From Brachionus rotundiformis (taxonomy: Eukaryota; Rotifera; Eurotatoria; Ploima; Brachionidae), in NCBI GenBank assembly GCA_016802295.1, contig JAESIW010000200.1, forward strand, positions 4,519,155-4,583,154: 64,000 bases of DNA, read 5' to 3'. The notes beneath the pieces were generated by a model. The model did no database searches. It worked only from the letters and a program-made list of their open reading frames with translations, and was not told where the DNA came from. Shown here piece after piece: positions 22,940 through 36,084 of this stretch. How positions within the stretch are numbered: the stretch's first letter is position 1; every line of letters begins with the position of its first letter. The translations under genes were made by a program, and so were the position numbers.

Positions 22940-25513
22940 ATGTTTTTTTTTAAAGATAAATCGTCCAAGGCATCGACGAACAAGAATAACAAACTGCGTA
23001 ATGTTAGCGATTTTATTTGGTCCAAGTTAACCAATTCACGCAAAAACTCGTCACTGAACATAACCAAGAACAACTCCGAAACAAAACTGGTACACTCTGC
23101 TACTCTAAAAGATTCTAAATGTTTGATTGACTCGACAAATACTAAAAATGAGAAAAAAAGCCTAAGAAATATATTTCATATTTTTGAAAGGTAGCTTTTT
23201 CAATATTATATTATCTCATTTTATCACTATAATTTCAGTACCTCTAAACTCAAGCTCAACACCGGTGTGAACAAAAAAAACTTTAAAAATAATAAGAGTG
23301 TAAGTTTTTTAATTTTTTTATTAAATTTGTTTTTCAATTTTTGTTTTCTAGCCGAGCAAAGCTCAAGTAAAGAGTGAAAATACCACTGATCTCTCTAAGG
23401 AGGTACCAAATGAGACTATTTTGGTTCAAAAAGTGAGTATTCAATTCATGTAGTACATTACTTTTTCAGATTTTTTTTTTATAAAGATAAAATTTGTATT
23501 TTACGTTATACTTAAGTTATTTTATAAAAGTTACTTATTAACTCTTTTGTTTTATGATAAAGAAAAATTTAGTTGATACATATTATTAAAAAATCATATT
23601 AATCTTTATTGATGATATTAAAAAATACAAAAAAGAAAAATAAAAGTGTCCATTTTTGGCTTTTTTTTGCATTTTCCATGAGCATTCTGATATTCCTTTT
23701 TCTTAAAGTATAGCAACAAAAAAATATCCTTAAGCCAGTTTAACTTCAAACGCAATTTTTAACATGTTATGAGCAATTTCATTTAATAGAACTTCATAAG
23801 GCAAAATAGTTTAGATTTTCTGGTTGAGCTTTTTCCAAATCATCCTTCCAAATCTTCCAATTTTTTAAGTATTTATATTTAAAATATTTAAAATCAATTA
23901 ATCTGGTTATATATTATTTAAATTTAGTTTCACATAAAATCAGTAGCACATACAAAAGCACTATTCTTAAGTGTGTGAAGTTTAATAATATTTTTATTTT
24001 TTTTCAGTAGCAGAGCAATTAAATTAAGTATCAGCATAAAATATAAGTCTAGATTAAATACCAAAATTTTTTGCCAAATTTATTAATGTTTTATATCAGT
24101 TCAGTGATAATAGTTTTGATTTTAAGCATATATCCGATAAAAGCATCTTATTTTGGAGAAAAAGAAAAAATGAAACATGGACAAAATGTCTTATACTTAA
24201 ATACCTTGTCTTTTATTTACTATTAATCTAAATTTATTCATATCAAATTACTAAACATAATTAAAAACTTAAAATATTTGTGAAAAATTATAACATTATT
24301 TTTTAAAAAGACAACAATTTTGAAAATTTTAAGATTAAAACAGACAAAAATATTACTTCTATTAACTATCTAAAATTAAATAGAATCAAGAGTTTAGACT
24401 CTAATTTATCCATTTGGACCTTATCATCAAATTTTATATCTAATATTATCTTTTTTTAGAATGAAGACTTAGTACCAGATTTGGACTCATTTAAAATAAC
24501 CTTAATGGACAATTCCATTTTGAAATCAAAAATAAGCGCGGCAAAAAGAAATCCACGCAATCGTCAAGTAACACCTAAACCAGAATCCAATTTGAACAAA
24601 TCAAACTCGTATCAAACAATAGATGATAAAACAAGTAAAGTCTCAATGGACATAATTGATGAGAACTCTGTCAATTTGGACAAAGAAAAGCTTGAAAGCT
24701 CTCAATTTTCCACTTCTTTGGACAACAACTCAATTGATACAATTAGTAAAGGAAAAGAAAATCTTGATGCATCAATAAAATTTGATCTAATTTCTCCTAA
24801 AATTCCTCAAAAAGAAGATGATAAAGTAAAAATTGCTATTTATGACAACAATATGAGTGAATGTTCAACATATGAGGACAACTCTAGTAGTTTTGAGATT
24901 TTTGAATCTTTGAAAAATCAGTTTAAATCTAAATCATGCGAAAAATTTAATACTTCTACTTCAAATACAGACTCAAATAATAATAATTTAAAACACGGAA
25001 ATAATCAACGAAATTTCAACTACATAAAAAATAATAGATACTCCTATTTTGATACCAATAAAATAGATAAAATTGAATTGGGTAAGGTGATGTTGAAGTC
25101 GTTAAGTCATAGCCGTAGTTTGAAATTAAATCAAAAGAGTTCGGAATGCGATGAATCTGAGCCGAGTCAAAACAATGGTACAGATGAGTCCGTTCCTATT
25201 TTTAAATCAATAGGACAGCTATCGAGCTCTTATAAGATACCTAATAGCAAGAAAAGAGAGCCTTTAGTTGCTAAATGTGCAGAGAACAGTGAGGAACCAG
25301 TTTGGAAAGAGCTGGCTTTTAGGAAGCATAACGCTTGGAGCAGAAAAAATTATTGTTCACCGGTAAGTGAAAAACCAAGCGAAAATATTGAGAAAACTAA
25401 GGTATGTTTACCAAGTCGATTTATTAATTTAATTTAATTTATATTTATTCAAGGAACAATTATCTATCGAAGGCAAAGTAAAATCTATGGTTCGTGATCT
25501 ACAAAAAACATAA
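22940..25513 (+). CDS. Unknown Ser/Asn/Lys-rich protein
   Basis: Five exons, 22940-23190, 23239-23299, 23352-23432, 24460-25401 and 25454-25513, predict about 464 residues. Introns 1, 2 and 4 are about 50 bp; intron 3 is about 1 kb and AT-rich. The protein is hydrophilic and low complexity, rich in Ser, Asn, Lys and Asp, with poly-Asn near the middle. The most structured part is the C-terminus, EEPVWKELAFRKHNAWSRKN. A W-x-x-LA-x-x-K-x-x-AW pattern of this sort occurs in some actin-regulatory scaffold proteins (CRACD-like), but that link is weak. The start is the ATG just after tattgtaag; an additional 5' exon is possible. Likely a disordered scaffold or cytoskeletal protein, by inference. Confidence 0.65.
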
Positions 25514-26895
25514 TTTAAATTTTTTTAACCATATTTGTTTTTAAAATAGTTTATTTTTCCGGATCTCAATATGTAGTGAATAATATCTGATTTTAATATT
25601 GTGTAATTTTTTAAATGTATGCTGAATATTTTGCTTAGCCGGTATTCACACAGAAAGCAAAAATAATAATTTTTAATTTTTAAATTATTTCAAATAAATT
25701 TTCTTAAAAAAATTAAATTTTATTTATTTTTTAAATATTTTTAAAACTCAAATTTGTTTAAGTGCACGTCTTTTGATCACGAGAGTACTCAGATTATAAA
25801 TATATTTTCTTATCTGATTAAAAACAACTGATTTATCTATAGAACAAAAATTGGTTTTTAATGGAGATAAAATTAAAAAATTATACAAGCAAATTAAATT
25901 TTTATGAACATATTTAAATTATCATGCTGAAAAATAAATATTAACAAGAAGCTCAAAGTATTGTTTAAATGTGAAATTTTTTGCGGGAGCATAATTTCAT
26001 AGTAAACATTAATTTTTTATCTTAAAATTCGAAAAAAGATAGATGGAGAATTATGAATAATTTTTTTATTGTAAAACATGGTTCGCTTATCAAAACATTT
26101 ACTTTCCAGTCTTGCTATTAAACTTAGTGATATTTTTTAAATATTTTTTTAGTTTTAAAATCATGGAAATAGTTCAAAAATTTAATTTAATTTTTTCAGG
26201 ATTTCATGCTCATTAAAATGAAGATTAAGCAATTGCAATCTATATTATTAACATTACGCTATGGTTGTCATTTGTAAGATTATATGTAAAATATTTATTA
26301 TTTCATATTAAGTTTTAACTTGAATTTTTCAAAATATTTTATTTATCTTCTGGAAAATTATTTTATTCTCCCAAAAATTTGTATCATTTTTATTTAATTG
26401 TAATTTTGAATAAGATTTAATAACTGGACTTTGTTCTCATATTTTATCATAAAATATGCCATGAAGACAACTAAGCTACGGTATAGGGAAACATAATTAA
26501 CTATCAAATTAAAATATTTTATTTTGCATTTTGAAAATAAAATTAAACAAAAATTGCATCATTATAAATCATCACCAAAGAACAACCATAATTCAATATG
26601 TTAATAATTATCAACAAAACTAAATTTTCTTTTCGATTGAATCAATTTCAATACCAACTATTTTCTCTATTTTTTTAATCAACAAAATCTTACAAAATTT
26701 TTCATACATATAGAAAATTTTTACTCATCTATAACTCAAAATAATTAATTATAATTTGCTAAGTTAATTTTCTTGTTTAGTTACATCTTGAGTGCCGTTA
26801 GTCACTTCCACGTCACTTTTTTGCGAACTATATTTTAATTCTCAACAATTTTCTTATTTCAGACTTTGATAAAATTCAATTAAAATAGATGGCAA
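25514..26895. other. AT-rich intergenic / Rab gene upstream region
   Basis: No ORF or repeat recognised. The last 60 bp contain an acceptor-like ttcttatttcag about 34 nt upstream of the Rab start codon, consistent with a 5' UTR intron or trans-splice site. Confidence 0.5.
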
Positions 26896-27672
26896 ATGGC
26901 TAAACAAAGCTACGACCATTTGTTCAAGATTCTTCTCATCGGCGACTCTGGCGTTGGCAAGACCTGTATCTTATGCCGTTTTGCTGATGACTCTTTCAAT
27001 TCTTCATTCATATCCACAATTGGTAATTTTGATTAGCCGATTTGTTCCACTAAATAGCTTTTTTAAAAAGGTATCGACTTTAAGATGAAGACCATCATGA
27101 TAAATGACAAAAAAATAAAATTACAAATATGGTTTGCTAAAGATACCAATTTTAAAATAAAATAAATATTTTTTTCAAGGGATACGGCGGGCCAAGAGCG
27201 CTTTTTCACTATAACGTCAACCTATTATAGAGGTGCCATGGGCATCATGCTTGTGTATGATGTGACCGACCAAAATTCTTTCGACAGCATTGGAAAATGG
27301 CTACGTAATATTGATGAGGTTGGCAATTAATGAACATTTTTGGTTAGAAAACTTAAAATTTGTTTGTTTAAGAATGCAAATGAGGACGTGGTAAAAATGA
27401 TCATTGGAAATAAATGCGACATGGAAGATAAGCGTAGTGTGGATACAGAGCGAGGAGAAAAAGCGGCCAGTGAACATGGTATTCCATTTTTGGAGACAAG
27501 TGCTAAAACAAACATAAATGTAACACGAGCCTTTCACGACATGGCAATGAGAATATTGGAAAAACAAATCGACAAAAGACCCGAAATACCAAACATCAAT
27601 CCCAGTAAACCTCTTAATGTAAATGCATCCAGCTCAAACAACGGTCTTTTCATTAAACCTAATTGTTGTTAA
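26896..27672 (+). CDS. RAB10: Rab10/Rab8-type small GTPase
   Basis: Four exons, 26896-27022, 27071-27131, 27180-27318 and 27373-27672, with introns of 48-54 bp, predict 208 residues. All G motifs are present: GDSGVGKT (16-23), switch I TIGIDFKMKT, DTAGQE (64-69), NKCD (122-125) and ETSAK (150-154). The tail ends in Cys-Cys for double geranylgeranylation. The sequence YYRGAMGIMLVYDVTD and the KWLRNIDE/ANEDV/NKCDMEDKR stretch place it in the Rab8/Rab10/Rab13 group, closest to Rab10 by eye. These Rabs act in polarised exocytosis and basolateral or ciliary traffic. The final 30 residues are variable. A paralogue of identical length lies at 48213-48936. Confidence 0.92.
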
Positions 27673-28220
27673 ATTTCTATTCATTGATTATTTTTTCTAT
27701 TCTTTGTTTAATTAGTTTTTTACATTTACGGTTAACACAAACGGAATACGTCTCTAAATCATGAGATTTATCACTCTGCAGAATATAATCATGCTGAACT
27801 TACTTTTTTCTCTTTATATCGAGTATTTTATATAAAAAATTTTAAACTCGAATTAAAAAATATGAAATAAAATTTTGGAAAAAATAATCTTTATTATTTT
27901 TTGAATAGTTAGTTAGTTAGAACACAATGATAAATAATAATGATAAATTAAGAAATAATTAGGAAATTGAAAAAGCGTTTAGAAAATTTTGAAATTTTTA
28001 TCTCAAAAAAGATAAATTATCACGGATTATCGTGATTACTAGTTCCTTGATTTGTGAAACTTTTATGAATAAAAACAATTAATAAAACACAAAAATAACA
28101 AAACTAGCCTATTTTATGGCATGGTTCAGCCGTTCTCTCTCTTTTTTGAAGTTGAATCTTTAAGATTTTTTATATGATCGTTTAGATAATCGTTTTACGT
28201 GCATTGGATTGATTGTGTGT
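27673..28220. other. AT-rich intergenic, nothing recognised
   Basis: 3' flank of the Rab gene. No ORF or repeat boundary was identified. Confidence 0.5.
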
Positions 28221-28229
28221 ACAGGAGTT

Positions 28230-28710
28230 AGACAATGATGTATTCTATCTCACTTAATTCTGATTGATTATGTTGTGTCATGAGGAAAATTATCTCAATC
28301 CCGAGGGGTATACGGTGGATGCTAGCTTGAAGACTTGGAGAATACCACATAGAGAATTGGATATGCATATGAAAATTTAGGATTTGGTGAACAACGATTT
28401 TTGGGATACACTGAAACAATGTAAAACGATGAGCTATAAAGAAGAACCAAGTCAGAGTCATTGAGTCAATGTATCAGAAATAAAAGACTACGGTGGCTTG
28501 GACATGTAATTAGAATACGAATACCAAACAGAGCTCTTCAATGGACACCTCAGGGGCGAAGAAAGGTAGGAAGACCAGCAATAACATGGAGGTCAAAAAT
28601 CACGAAAGAGCTCAGCGAAATGGGAATAGCATGTGGAAAGCAAAAGTAATGACTCTTTGCTCCACAAGGAGCGAATAAAGAAGAAAAAAAAATCTATAAG
28701 TAAAGTAAAG
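28230..28710 (+). mobile_element. LINE fragment, C-terminal tail of RT polyprotein
   Basis: An open frame at 28461-28649 reads KRLRWLGHVIRI, then NRALQWTPQGRRKVGRPAIT, WRSKITKELSEMG. This is the well-known C-terminal RWLGHV...GKRxxGRP..W tail of many non-LTR retrotransposon proteins. The next coding part (TLCSTRSE) is in another frame, so the copy is frameshifted. A related minus-strand piece lies at 47285-47620. Confidence 0.8.
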
Positions 28711-29637
28711 GTTGCTTTGACTGAACCTATTATGATTCAAAAAAGATTTTTGATCTTATTATACGATTTAACTGAACTTATAATCATTCATTGTATTGCT
28801 ATGTATGTAGCGCGGAAAAGTATTTGCTTTTTTAAATAATTTTTGAGTTTTTGGGCAATTTAGTTAGTGAATATCATTAATTACTGGCTATTGAAAGTTT
28901 TAAGGTTTTTTATCGAAATTGATCAAAAAAATTACTTAACTAGCAATCAATAAACTAGTTTAATTAAATTACTTTAGTTATCAAACGATACCAGCACTTG
29001 ATCAATTTCCTTTAGGATAAATAATTTTGAATGCTATTTAAATCTATACAAATAAAATCAATTTCTTGAATTAAATCGATATTTAAAATAATTTTAGTTT
29101 TATTTAATATTCGCATACAATTCATCAGCTTTTAACAATATTACAAAAAATAATGGTTAAAATTAAATTATCCAAATTCTCAGTTTATAATATTTGTGAC
29201 TTTTACCTAGTTTATTTCTTCAAGGGTTAAGCTATCACATGAAAAATATGATATTTTCGGCTTAAATTTAAAATAAATGATGCAAATATCTGAACCATTT
29301 CAATATTGTAGAACTGACTTTGTGAAAATTTGTAGAAGAGATATCAGATTAGACAATAACAGATAGGAATTTAGTTAGTTTAGATACCATTAAGACAATT
29401 ATTTTAGTTATTAAAAAATTTTTTTCATAAAATTAAAATTTAATAATCAAAATTTTCTTTACATTTAAATGGTAGTTCATTTTTTGACCAAATTGTGTAA
29501 AAGCTGAAAATATCAGCATAAATTATTACATACTAAAGTTTTAACATGAACTAAAATCTTTTAAATTTTGATTCGTAATTATTTTGAATAAAATAGCTTG
29601 ATTTTTTGCGCTCTTTTATTTTTGAAATTCTGATAAA
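28711..29637. other. AT-rich intergenic upstream of ADRM1
   Basis: No gene or repeat recognised. Confidence 0.5.
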
Positions 29638-30886
29638 ATGTCAAGTGCTCTATTTGGTTCCAGTCAATCAACCAAATCAAAAAATTTGGTTGAATTCAAA
29701 GCAGGAAAGATGAACTTGGTAAACAAAACAGTTCATCCTGACAAGCGAAAAGGCCTCGTTTATGTATATCAATCAGATGATGCTTTAATGCATTTTTGCT
29801 GGAAAGATCGAACCACTGGAATTGTTGAAGACGTATATATATGATAAATTAGAATAATAAAAGTAGACATTTTCATATTTTTTAAAATAGGACCTGATGA
29901 TTTTTCCCGATGACGTTGAGATAAAAAAAGTTGCCCAATGTACAACTGGTCGCGTTTTTTTGTTACGCTTTAAGAGCTCAAACAAAAAGCTTTTTTTCTG
30001 GATGCAAGAAAGTGAAACAGATAAAGATGAGAAATTGTGGAAAAAAGTTAATGATAGTTTAAATAATCCTCCAGCTGCTGGTTCTTCGTCTTCATCAGCA
30101 AGCGCTGGTGAACGTGCTTCGACCAGTGGAACATTGGCAAATGTTTTGAACCAAGAGCTTAGCGGCATGGAAGGTAGCGAACTGCATAATTTAATAGGTT
30201 CTATGAGTGAACAACAACTTCAAATGTTTCTTGGTGGATTTATGCCCGTGAATTCTCCGTCATCGAACCGAACATCAACTGCTCCGAGCTCTCAGTACTA
30301 ATAAATTTTTAACTATTTTTTTAATTAGAATATTAATCCATTCTTTAGACCATCCAGAGCCCAAAGTACCATCTCGGCCAGTAGACAAGAACAGCCATCA
30401 ACTAGCTCCGGAGAAAAAAAAACAACTCAAGCCGAGTCAGGTGAAAGCAAAAAAGACTCTGGACAAAAAATGCAATTCAGTGACTTTCAAAACATTCTTG
30501 GAAATTTGACTCAAGACTTACCCGGACGTCAAGAAATAGATTTATCTGAGTTAGTGCCATTGGATCTTATGGCTCCAATTTTGGCAAATAAAGACATTCA
30601 AGAACGACTGACACAGCACCTTCCTGACTCTGAAATCTTGCCAAAAACAGAAGAAGAAGTTCGAACAACTTTGACCACGCCTCAGTTCAAAAAAGCTATG
30701 AGCTCGTTTGGTCATGCCTTACAAAGTGGTCAACTTGGTCCTTTGCTTCAACAATTCAACTTACCAGATGAGGTTACTAACGCTGCAGCTCAGGGCAATT
30801 TAGAAGCCTTTGCTAAAGCGATGGAAACTTATGCCCAGCAAAAAAAGGAGAAAAAAACAGAAGACGATCAAATGGATACAAAATAA
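29638..30886 (+). CDS. ADRM1: Proteasomal ubiquitin receptor ADRM1/Rpn13
   Basis: Three exons, 29638-29832, 29891-30294 and 30349-30886 (introns 58 and 54 bp), predict 378 residues, close to the human 407. The N-terminal Pru domain covers about 15-125, with KNLVEFKAGKMNL, KGLVYVYQSDDALMHFCWKD, DDLMIFPDDVEIKKV and FWMQESETDKDE, which bind Rpn2 on the 19S particle and ubiquitin. A Ser/Ala-rich linker spans about 130-240. The C-terminal DEUBAD domain (about 245-355, from FQNILGNLTQ through ILPKTEEEVRTTL to the LGPLLQQFNLP helix) recruits the deubiquitinase UCH37. No truncation was seen. The gene is convergent with the Rab gene that ends at 31052. Confidence 0.96.
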
Positions 30887-31051
30887 TTTTATATTTAAAA
30901 AAGCTTTGCATTGTATTGAATCTAATTCAAAAATTTTAATATAACTCAAAATATTAAAAATTAAACTTCATTAAAATCTTTATAAATCTTGCACATTTTA
31001 ATAAAAAATATTTAAAAGAATTTCATCTTCATTAATAAAAAATTAGTAATT

Positions 31052-33810
31052 TTAACAACAATATGTCATGCTTCTAATAGATGACTCCGTACTCTTCAAA
31101 ACAGAATCAATTAATCTTGTATCAGCATTTACTGTTAAATTTTCTTCTTCAGTATTCTTAAAAATAAATGAAAAATTTAATCAGATTTTATTGACTATAA
31201 AAATAACTAAATTACTTTTTCCATTAAATCAACACATATATTTTTAAATAAAATATCAATATTTGTGTTTTCTTTTGCACTTGTTTCATAAAATTGACTT
31301 GAAAATTGTTTGGCTAACTTAATTTTAAATTAAGTTTTTTACTACAAAATTAATTTTAAAATAAGTTACATTCTCGCCATCTTTTTTGGCAATGACTCTT
31401 AACTCGGAACAATCACACTTGTTTCCTACTATGTAAAATAAAACATCATCATCTGCAATCTAAAAATCAATCAAAACAATAAAAATATTCAAAAATTGCT
31501 AGTTTTGCTTATTATAATTAAATATACAAAAATGAATCAACTTAAGAACTTTGGAATAAAATTTTTTGTTTTAAAAGAAAGAAGAAAACATAAAAAATAG
31601 ATAAAGGATAATAAATGATCGTGTCATTTTATTTCTCATTTATTAACTTTTTTATTTGGTCAAGTATTTTTGGTAGAAATTGAATTTCAGATCAAATAAG
31701 CAAAGTAACAATTTAAAATTTAGATGTATTAGTTAAAAAGATTCAAATCTCTTTCTGCTAGGGAATATTGTGTCACCACACACATTCTATTCCTGATATG
31801 CACACAACTTGAAGAACACACATATAAATCTAATCTTCCATTTTAGATAATATTTACAAGAACAAGATTGATTATTCATGTTTACAAAATATTTTTCATA
31901 ATAATTAAACAATTTAGGCTTAAGTCTTTTAAATTCATTCATTTCTAAAAAATATTTTTTCTTTAGTTTTTATATAGCTGTAGTAACAGTTGGTACAGAA
32001 ATAAATCCGTCAAAATTAATTGAATAGTATTTGGTCAGATCCCGTACACAATCTAAGCTTTCTTCTATTTGCGTTTTATTGACTGATGACTGATTAAATG
32101 ACTCATAGGGGTACTGGTACAAACATAGCTAGGGAGCGAACAAAAAATTTTAAGATTTTTTCTTCTAACTTAACAATACACATAAGATCTGCGTTCTTCA
32201 AATTGTGTGCTCATCAGGAAATAAATGTGTGTTGATCATACTTAAGTGTGTGATGATTAGGGACACCCTTTCAGCGAAATTTATCACACAAATCTAGTCG
32301 CTGCAAAAACTGTGCAATTTTATTTTAATTTTTCTCAATGCATGTAATGTTTTGAAAACTTGTAGAGTTTTTTTTTGTTTTTGAGACTAGATTTATGTGA
32401 TAAATTTTTTGGCAGAGCAGATTTTAATCTGACGTATTTGCTCGAATTTACTGGCCTTTCATTAATAATACATCACTAATTTTTGAAATTGAAATATTCA
32501 TTTTTCATGACAAATCTACAACAAATAAAAATTCAATCATTTACTAATAACATCTCTAAAAAAAACATCACTACTGAGCTGTCTCTTTATCTACTATCGT
32601 TGTTTTATTTTTTAAAAAAGAAATATGAAAAAGAAAATGAATACTTTTTTTAATTGGAATTTAAAATATACATTTTGTTTATACAATTACAATCTAAACT
32701 CTAACTTTATCGTTTTTATAGTATATTTATATATATATATAATTTCTATTTACCTCTTTGCTATTTCTAAGCCAGACTCCTAAATTGTAGAATGATTTAG
32801 GCATAGTGATATCATATACCAATAAAATAGCTTTAACTCCTCGATAGATAGAACTAGTGATCGATCTAAATCTTTCTTGTCCTGCTGTATCCCTTTGATA
32901 AAAATTATTAATTAAAATGAAAAAGATAATTTCTAAAACTTTAAATAAAAATTTTAACCATTTCATTCGTATTGGTCAACAAATAAAGCTCGGAGAAAAA
33001 CAGTCATTATTGCTGTACAAGTAAAGCTAAAGGCTGTGAAGTTCCTTGCAATTTGATCGATTCAATTAAGAAAAATTTAATAACTTTTTTATCATAAGGA
33101 ATAATTTACTTCTTTAAAATACTTAATCTTTAGACAACTTTGAAAATATATTTCTGCAAATAACTCTGCAGAGTAATTGCATAGTATATCAGACTACTTT
33201 TTAATTGTGTACATGCAGAAAAATGCAGAGTTATTTGCAGACTTATTTTTATGCTTTAAGCAAATTTGCTTATAATTAAGCATTTTACAGAACTAAATTA
33301 TTACTCGAGGTAAAAAAATAATTCAAGTTTTTCTGAATTGAAACGATCGAATAGAAAGGAACTTCACAACTCCTAAAGCTAATACCGAAAGATAAATTTA
33401 CTTTGCTGACTTTTTCAAATTTATTTGCATGTATACTATCTTATCTTTTCAAGAAAATATTATGCAGTTTTAAAATATATTACCTATTTTACATAAAAGA
33501 GAGCATTTCAAGATTTCCAATATTTTATTATTGCTTTAAATTTACTAAAAAGATCAATTTAAAATTATTTTAAAGATCTGTAAGAAAGACGATGAAAGGC
33601 TAAAAAACTTAATTAAAATTACCATAACTGTAGCTTAATTTTCTGTCCTTGAATTGACAAAGTTTTTATTTTATAATCTATTCCTATAGTTGTCATCCAA
33701 TTTTCTAGGAAAACTTGCTCAATGTATCTTGTTATTATAGCAGATTTTCCCACCGACGAGTCACCAATTAACAAAATTTTGAAATAATAATCATAAGACT
33801 TCTGTGACAT
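31052..33810 (-). CDS. Divergent Rab-family small GTPase
   Basis: Five exons, 33810-33623, 32892-32754, 31459-31370, 31317-31216 and 31156-31052, predict 207 residues. G motifs: GDSSVGKS (16-23), TIGIDYKIKT switch I, DTAGQE (64-69), VGNKCD, and ETSAK. The C-terminus is MTYCC, giving two prenylatable cysteines. The first splice junction splits the Trp codon before DTAGQE, exactly as in the two Rab10-like genes, so they share ancestry, but the rest is highly diverged (Ser for Gly in the P-loop, IYRGVKAILLVYDITMP, short loops after NKCD). Introns 1 and 2 are large (730 and about 1290 bp) and carry MITE-like inverted repeats, while introns 3-4 are 52-59 bp. Probably a lineage-specific Rab; membrane target unknown. 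Confidence 0.85.
31779..32405. repeat. Nested imperfect inverted repeats in Rab intron 2
   Basis: 31779-31817 is an imperfect reverse complement of 32193-32231 (about 85% by eye). A second pair, about 32280-32298 against 32384-32405, sits beside it. This looks like a degraded MITE of roughly 0.5-0.65 kb. Exact ends and target duplication could not be set. Confidence 0.55.
33031..33373. mobile_element. MITE with 9-bp target-site duplication in Rab intron 1
   Basis: 343-bp element whose ends are inverted repeats of about 70 bp (imperfect; shared core tgtgaagttcc near each end). It is flanked by identical 9-bp direct repeats, taaagctaa, at 33022-33030 and 33374-33382. Inside, 33153-33170 and 33224-33241 form a perfect 18-bp inverted repeat. 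It has no coding capacity. A 9-bp duplication suggests a Mutator-like parent, by inference. Confidence 0.8.
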
Positions 33811-34026
33811 TATTACTTTCAGAAAAAATAAAATTAAATAAATTACATTTAAATTTTTTATGACTAACTTTTTATGCTAATATTTTTACTTTTTTTTGTG
33901 CATTCTTAAATTAATTAATAATTAAAATAAATTACCTTTTCTCAATTTAAGATAAAAAAATTATTTCGATCATCAAAGTTTTGTTTAACTTCTATTATTA
34001 AATCTTAACAAACTATATAATTTAGT

Positions 34027-34288
34027 TTTGGTGATTTAAAAATAAGGATTCATGTAAAATTACTTTCACTTTATTATTCTTTTACCGGTAAATTTTGGAT
34101 TTTACCAATTTTTATGTAAAGAATTAAAATAAAAAAATATTAAATAAAATTCGTATTTCTTGACAAAATTTTATAACCAACAGCAAAATTTGAGATTTTT
34201 TTGGCATTATTGAATTTTACGCAAATTTACTTAAAAAATAGTAAAATTATGTAAATTTACCATGGATTCTTATGTCAAATCACCACTG
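34027..34288. mobile_element. MITE of the ggtgattt-ended family
   Basis: Imperfect terminal inverted repeats: the left end begins ttttggtgattt and the right end finishes aaatcaccactg. Inner sequence rich in gtaaaattac/gtaaattta motifs matches copies at 49136-49447 and 56197-56336. Non-coding. It lies between the divergent Rab gene and ALG5. Confidence 0.6.
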
Positions 34289-34438
34289 CTTTATTCAAAA
34301 AACTCTATATTTATAATAAATATTTTATTCGATCCTTTTTACTAAATATAATTTTATCAAATATAATTTAAAAAAACGACAACAAAACGTGATAAATAAT
34401 TCGGAAGAAAGTCCACAATTCAAAGTATGTAAATAAAA

Positions 34439-35828
34439 TTAAATATTGGTTGGCCGATAGTTGGCGTCAATCTTCCAAGCACCGAACAGATAGTGCAACC
34501 TGATGGACAAAAGATCCAAGCCCATTTGAATGTAGCTGCTAAAAGTTATTTTCGATCCTTCGCATTCATGCCAGTTGATGTCTACTTCAAATATTGGAAT
34601 TCGCAGGTATTGAGCAATATATAACAAGTCTACGTCAAAGGCCCTTAAAAGATAAATTGTACTTAATTTAGTTGTTAACAAACGTTATTACCATCTTAAG
34701 ACATGTAAATTGGAAAAAGTCTGTAATGCGGCTGGTCTTGTCAACAATTTGAAGCCACATTGGGTGTCTCGAACTCCTTTTACACACAAAAACCAAACCA
34801 AGAAATGAAACCCATGCATCAAAATTGTTCTAAATAATGATCGCTTAAAACCAATTTATAAAATTAATTTTTAAATGAGAAATAAATTTACTTTTGCTAT
34901 TGAGTCTTTTTCTAAATGTCTTCTTGATCCACAAACTACAATCTTATCATCCTGACAATAAGAATTATTTTACATCTATTTTTAAATAAAGTAAATAATT
35001 ACGTCAAGAGAAGAGCAGTTAGCTTTGACAATTTTTTCCAATCTCTCAAAATCACTGAACTTTGAAGCGCCATCAGCATCCGCAAAAAGAACAAGTTTCC
35101 CTCTGCTCTTCACCACCCCCTAAAGCTCACAAATAACTAAATTCATTTTTTTACCAAATTGGTAAAAATTTTACCATTCTAACCGCACCTCCTTTACCAC
35201 GGTTAAAGTCCTGTGTCAGTACTCTTAAGACATCGGTTGAATACTTTTTTGCATATTCCAAAGCTATCTAAAATATATCGATTTACTTAAACACTTTTAA
35301 ACCTAAAGATCAAGTTACTTTGGATGTGTTGTCTCTACTTCCATCGTCTACAACGATTATTTCATAAGTAAAGGCTGAATCATCTTTCTTAAATAAGAAA
35401 TTAGGTTAAAATATAAAATTGTATTATTAGAAGTCTACTTTTCTTTTTTCAAGATATTCGAAAGCTTCGTCAAGCATCACAGGTACTATAAATATCAAAA
35501 ATTATCAATTAAATAACACTTTTAGATTACCTACATCGAGTTTCTTCGTTATAGCTAGGAACTATAACTGACAAATAAATACTAGGTCTATTTAAAATCG
35601 ATGGAAATTTTAATTTGGCGTTGCTGTTCGGATCTAAGAAATATTTTTCGTTCTCAGTTTGTGTCATTTGAGAATAAGGAATTGAAATAGCTTTGATAAT
35701 TCGTTTAAACTTAATTGTATAGTAAATTTTTTTTTAAGTTTAATTCAATTCAAATTTACCAAAAAAAATGCTATCATGATGGCCAAAATAGCCCAGGACA
35801 ACAACTTGAAGCAACAGCATTCAAACAT
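34439..35828 (-). CDS. ALG5: Dolichyl-phosphate beta-glucosyltransferase
   Basis: Nine exons: 35828-35760, 35709-35535, 35485-35439, 35387-35319, 35267-35175, 35119-35003, 34951-34892, 34843-34692 and 34643-34439. They predict 328 residues (human 324). The enzyme transfers glucose from UDP-glucose to dolichyl phosphate at the ER, making the donor for N-glycan glucosylation. An N-terminal TM anchor (about 8-28) is followed by a GT2 catalytic domain: LSVIVPSYNEETRLPVMLDE, VVDDGS (109-114), NRGKGGAVRM, ADADGASKF with the DAD metal site at 165-167, CGSRRHLEKDS, GVRDTQCGFKL, RWAFDVDLLYIAQYLRIP and the C-terminal INWHECEGSK. All family landmarks are intact. Introns are about 47-58 bp. Confidence 0.96.
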
Positions 35829-36084
35829 ACCTAACAATTGGTTCAATATCTGTGTTATTTATTTGGAGAATTAACTTTTATAACTTTATTCAATATTTTT
35901 TCTTATTGAAAGTACATGTCTATTATTTGGAAATAATAAAAATAATTTAAATTTTAAACTGACACATAGGCAAAATAAACTAGGATGAAATAATGTTAAA
36001 GTTTTGTCTTAAATTAAAAGCATCCAAATTAGACCTAAATTTTCTTACTTGTTAAATTTATAAAATAAAATTGACTCGATTTTG

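Noticed and set aside
27301..27567. Minus-strand frames over the Rab10-like exon 4, and similar ones at 48392-48801
   Set aside because: Antisense shadows of conserved GTPase exons.
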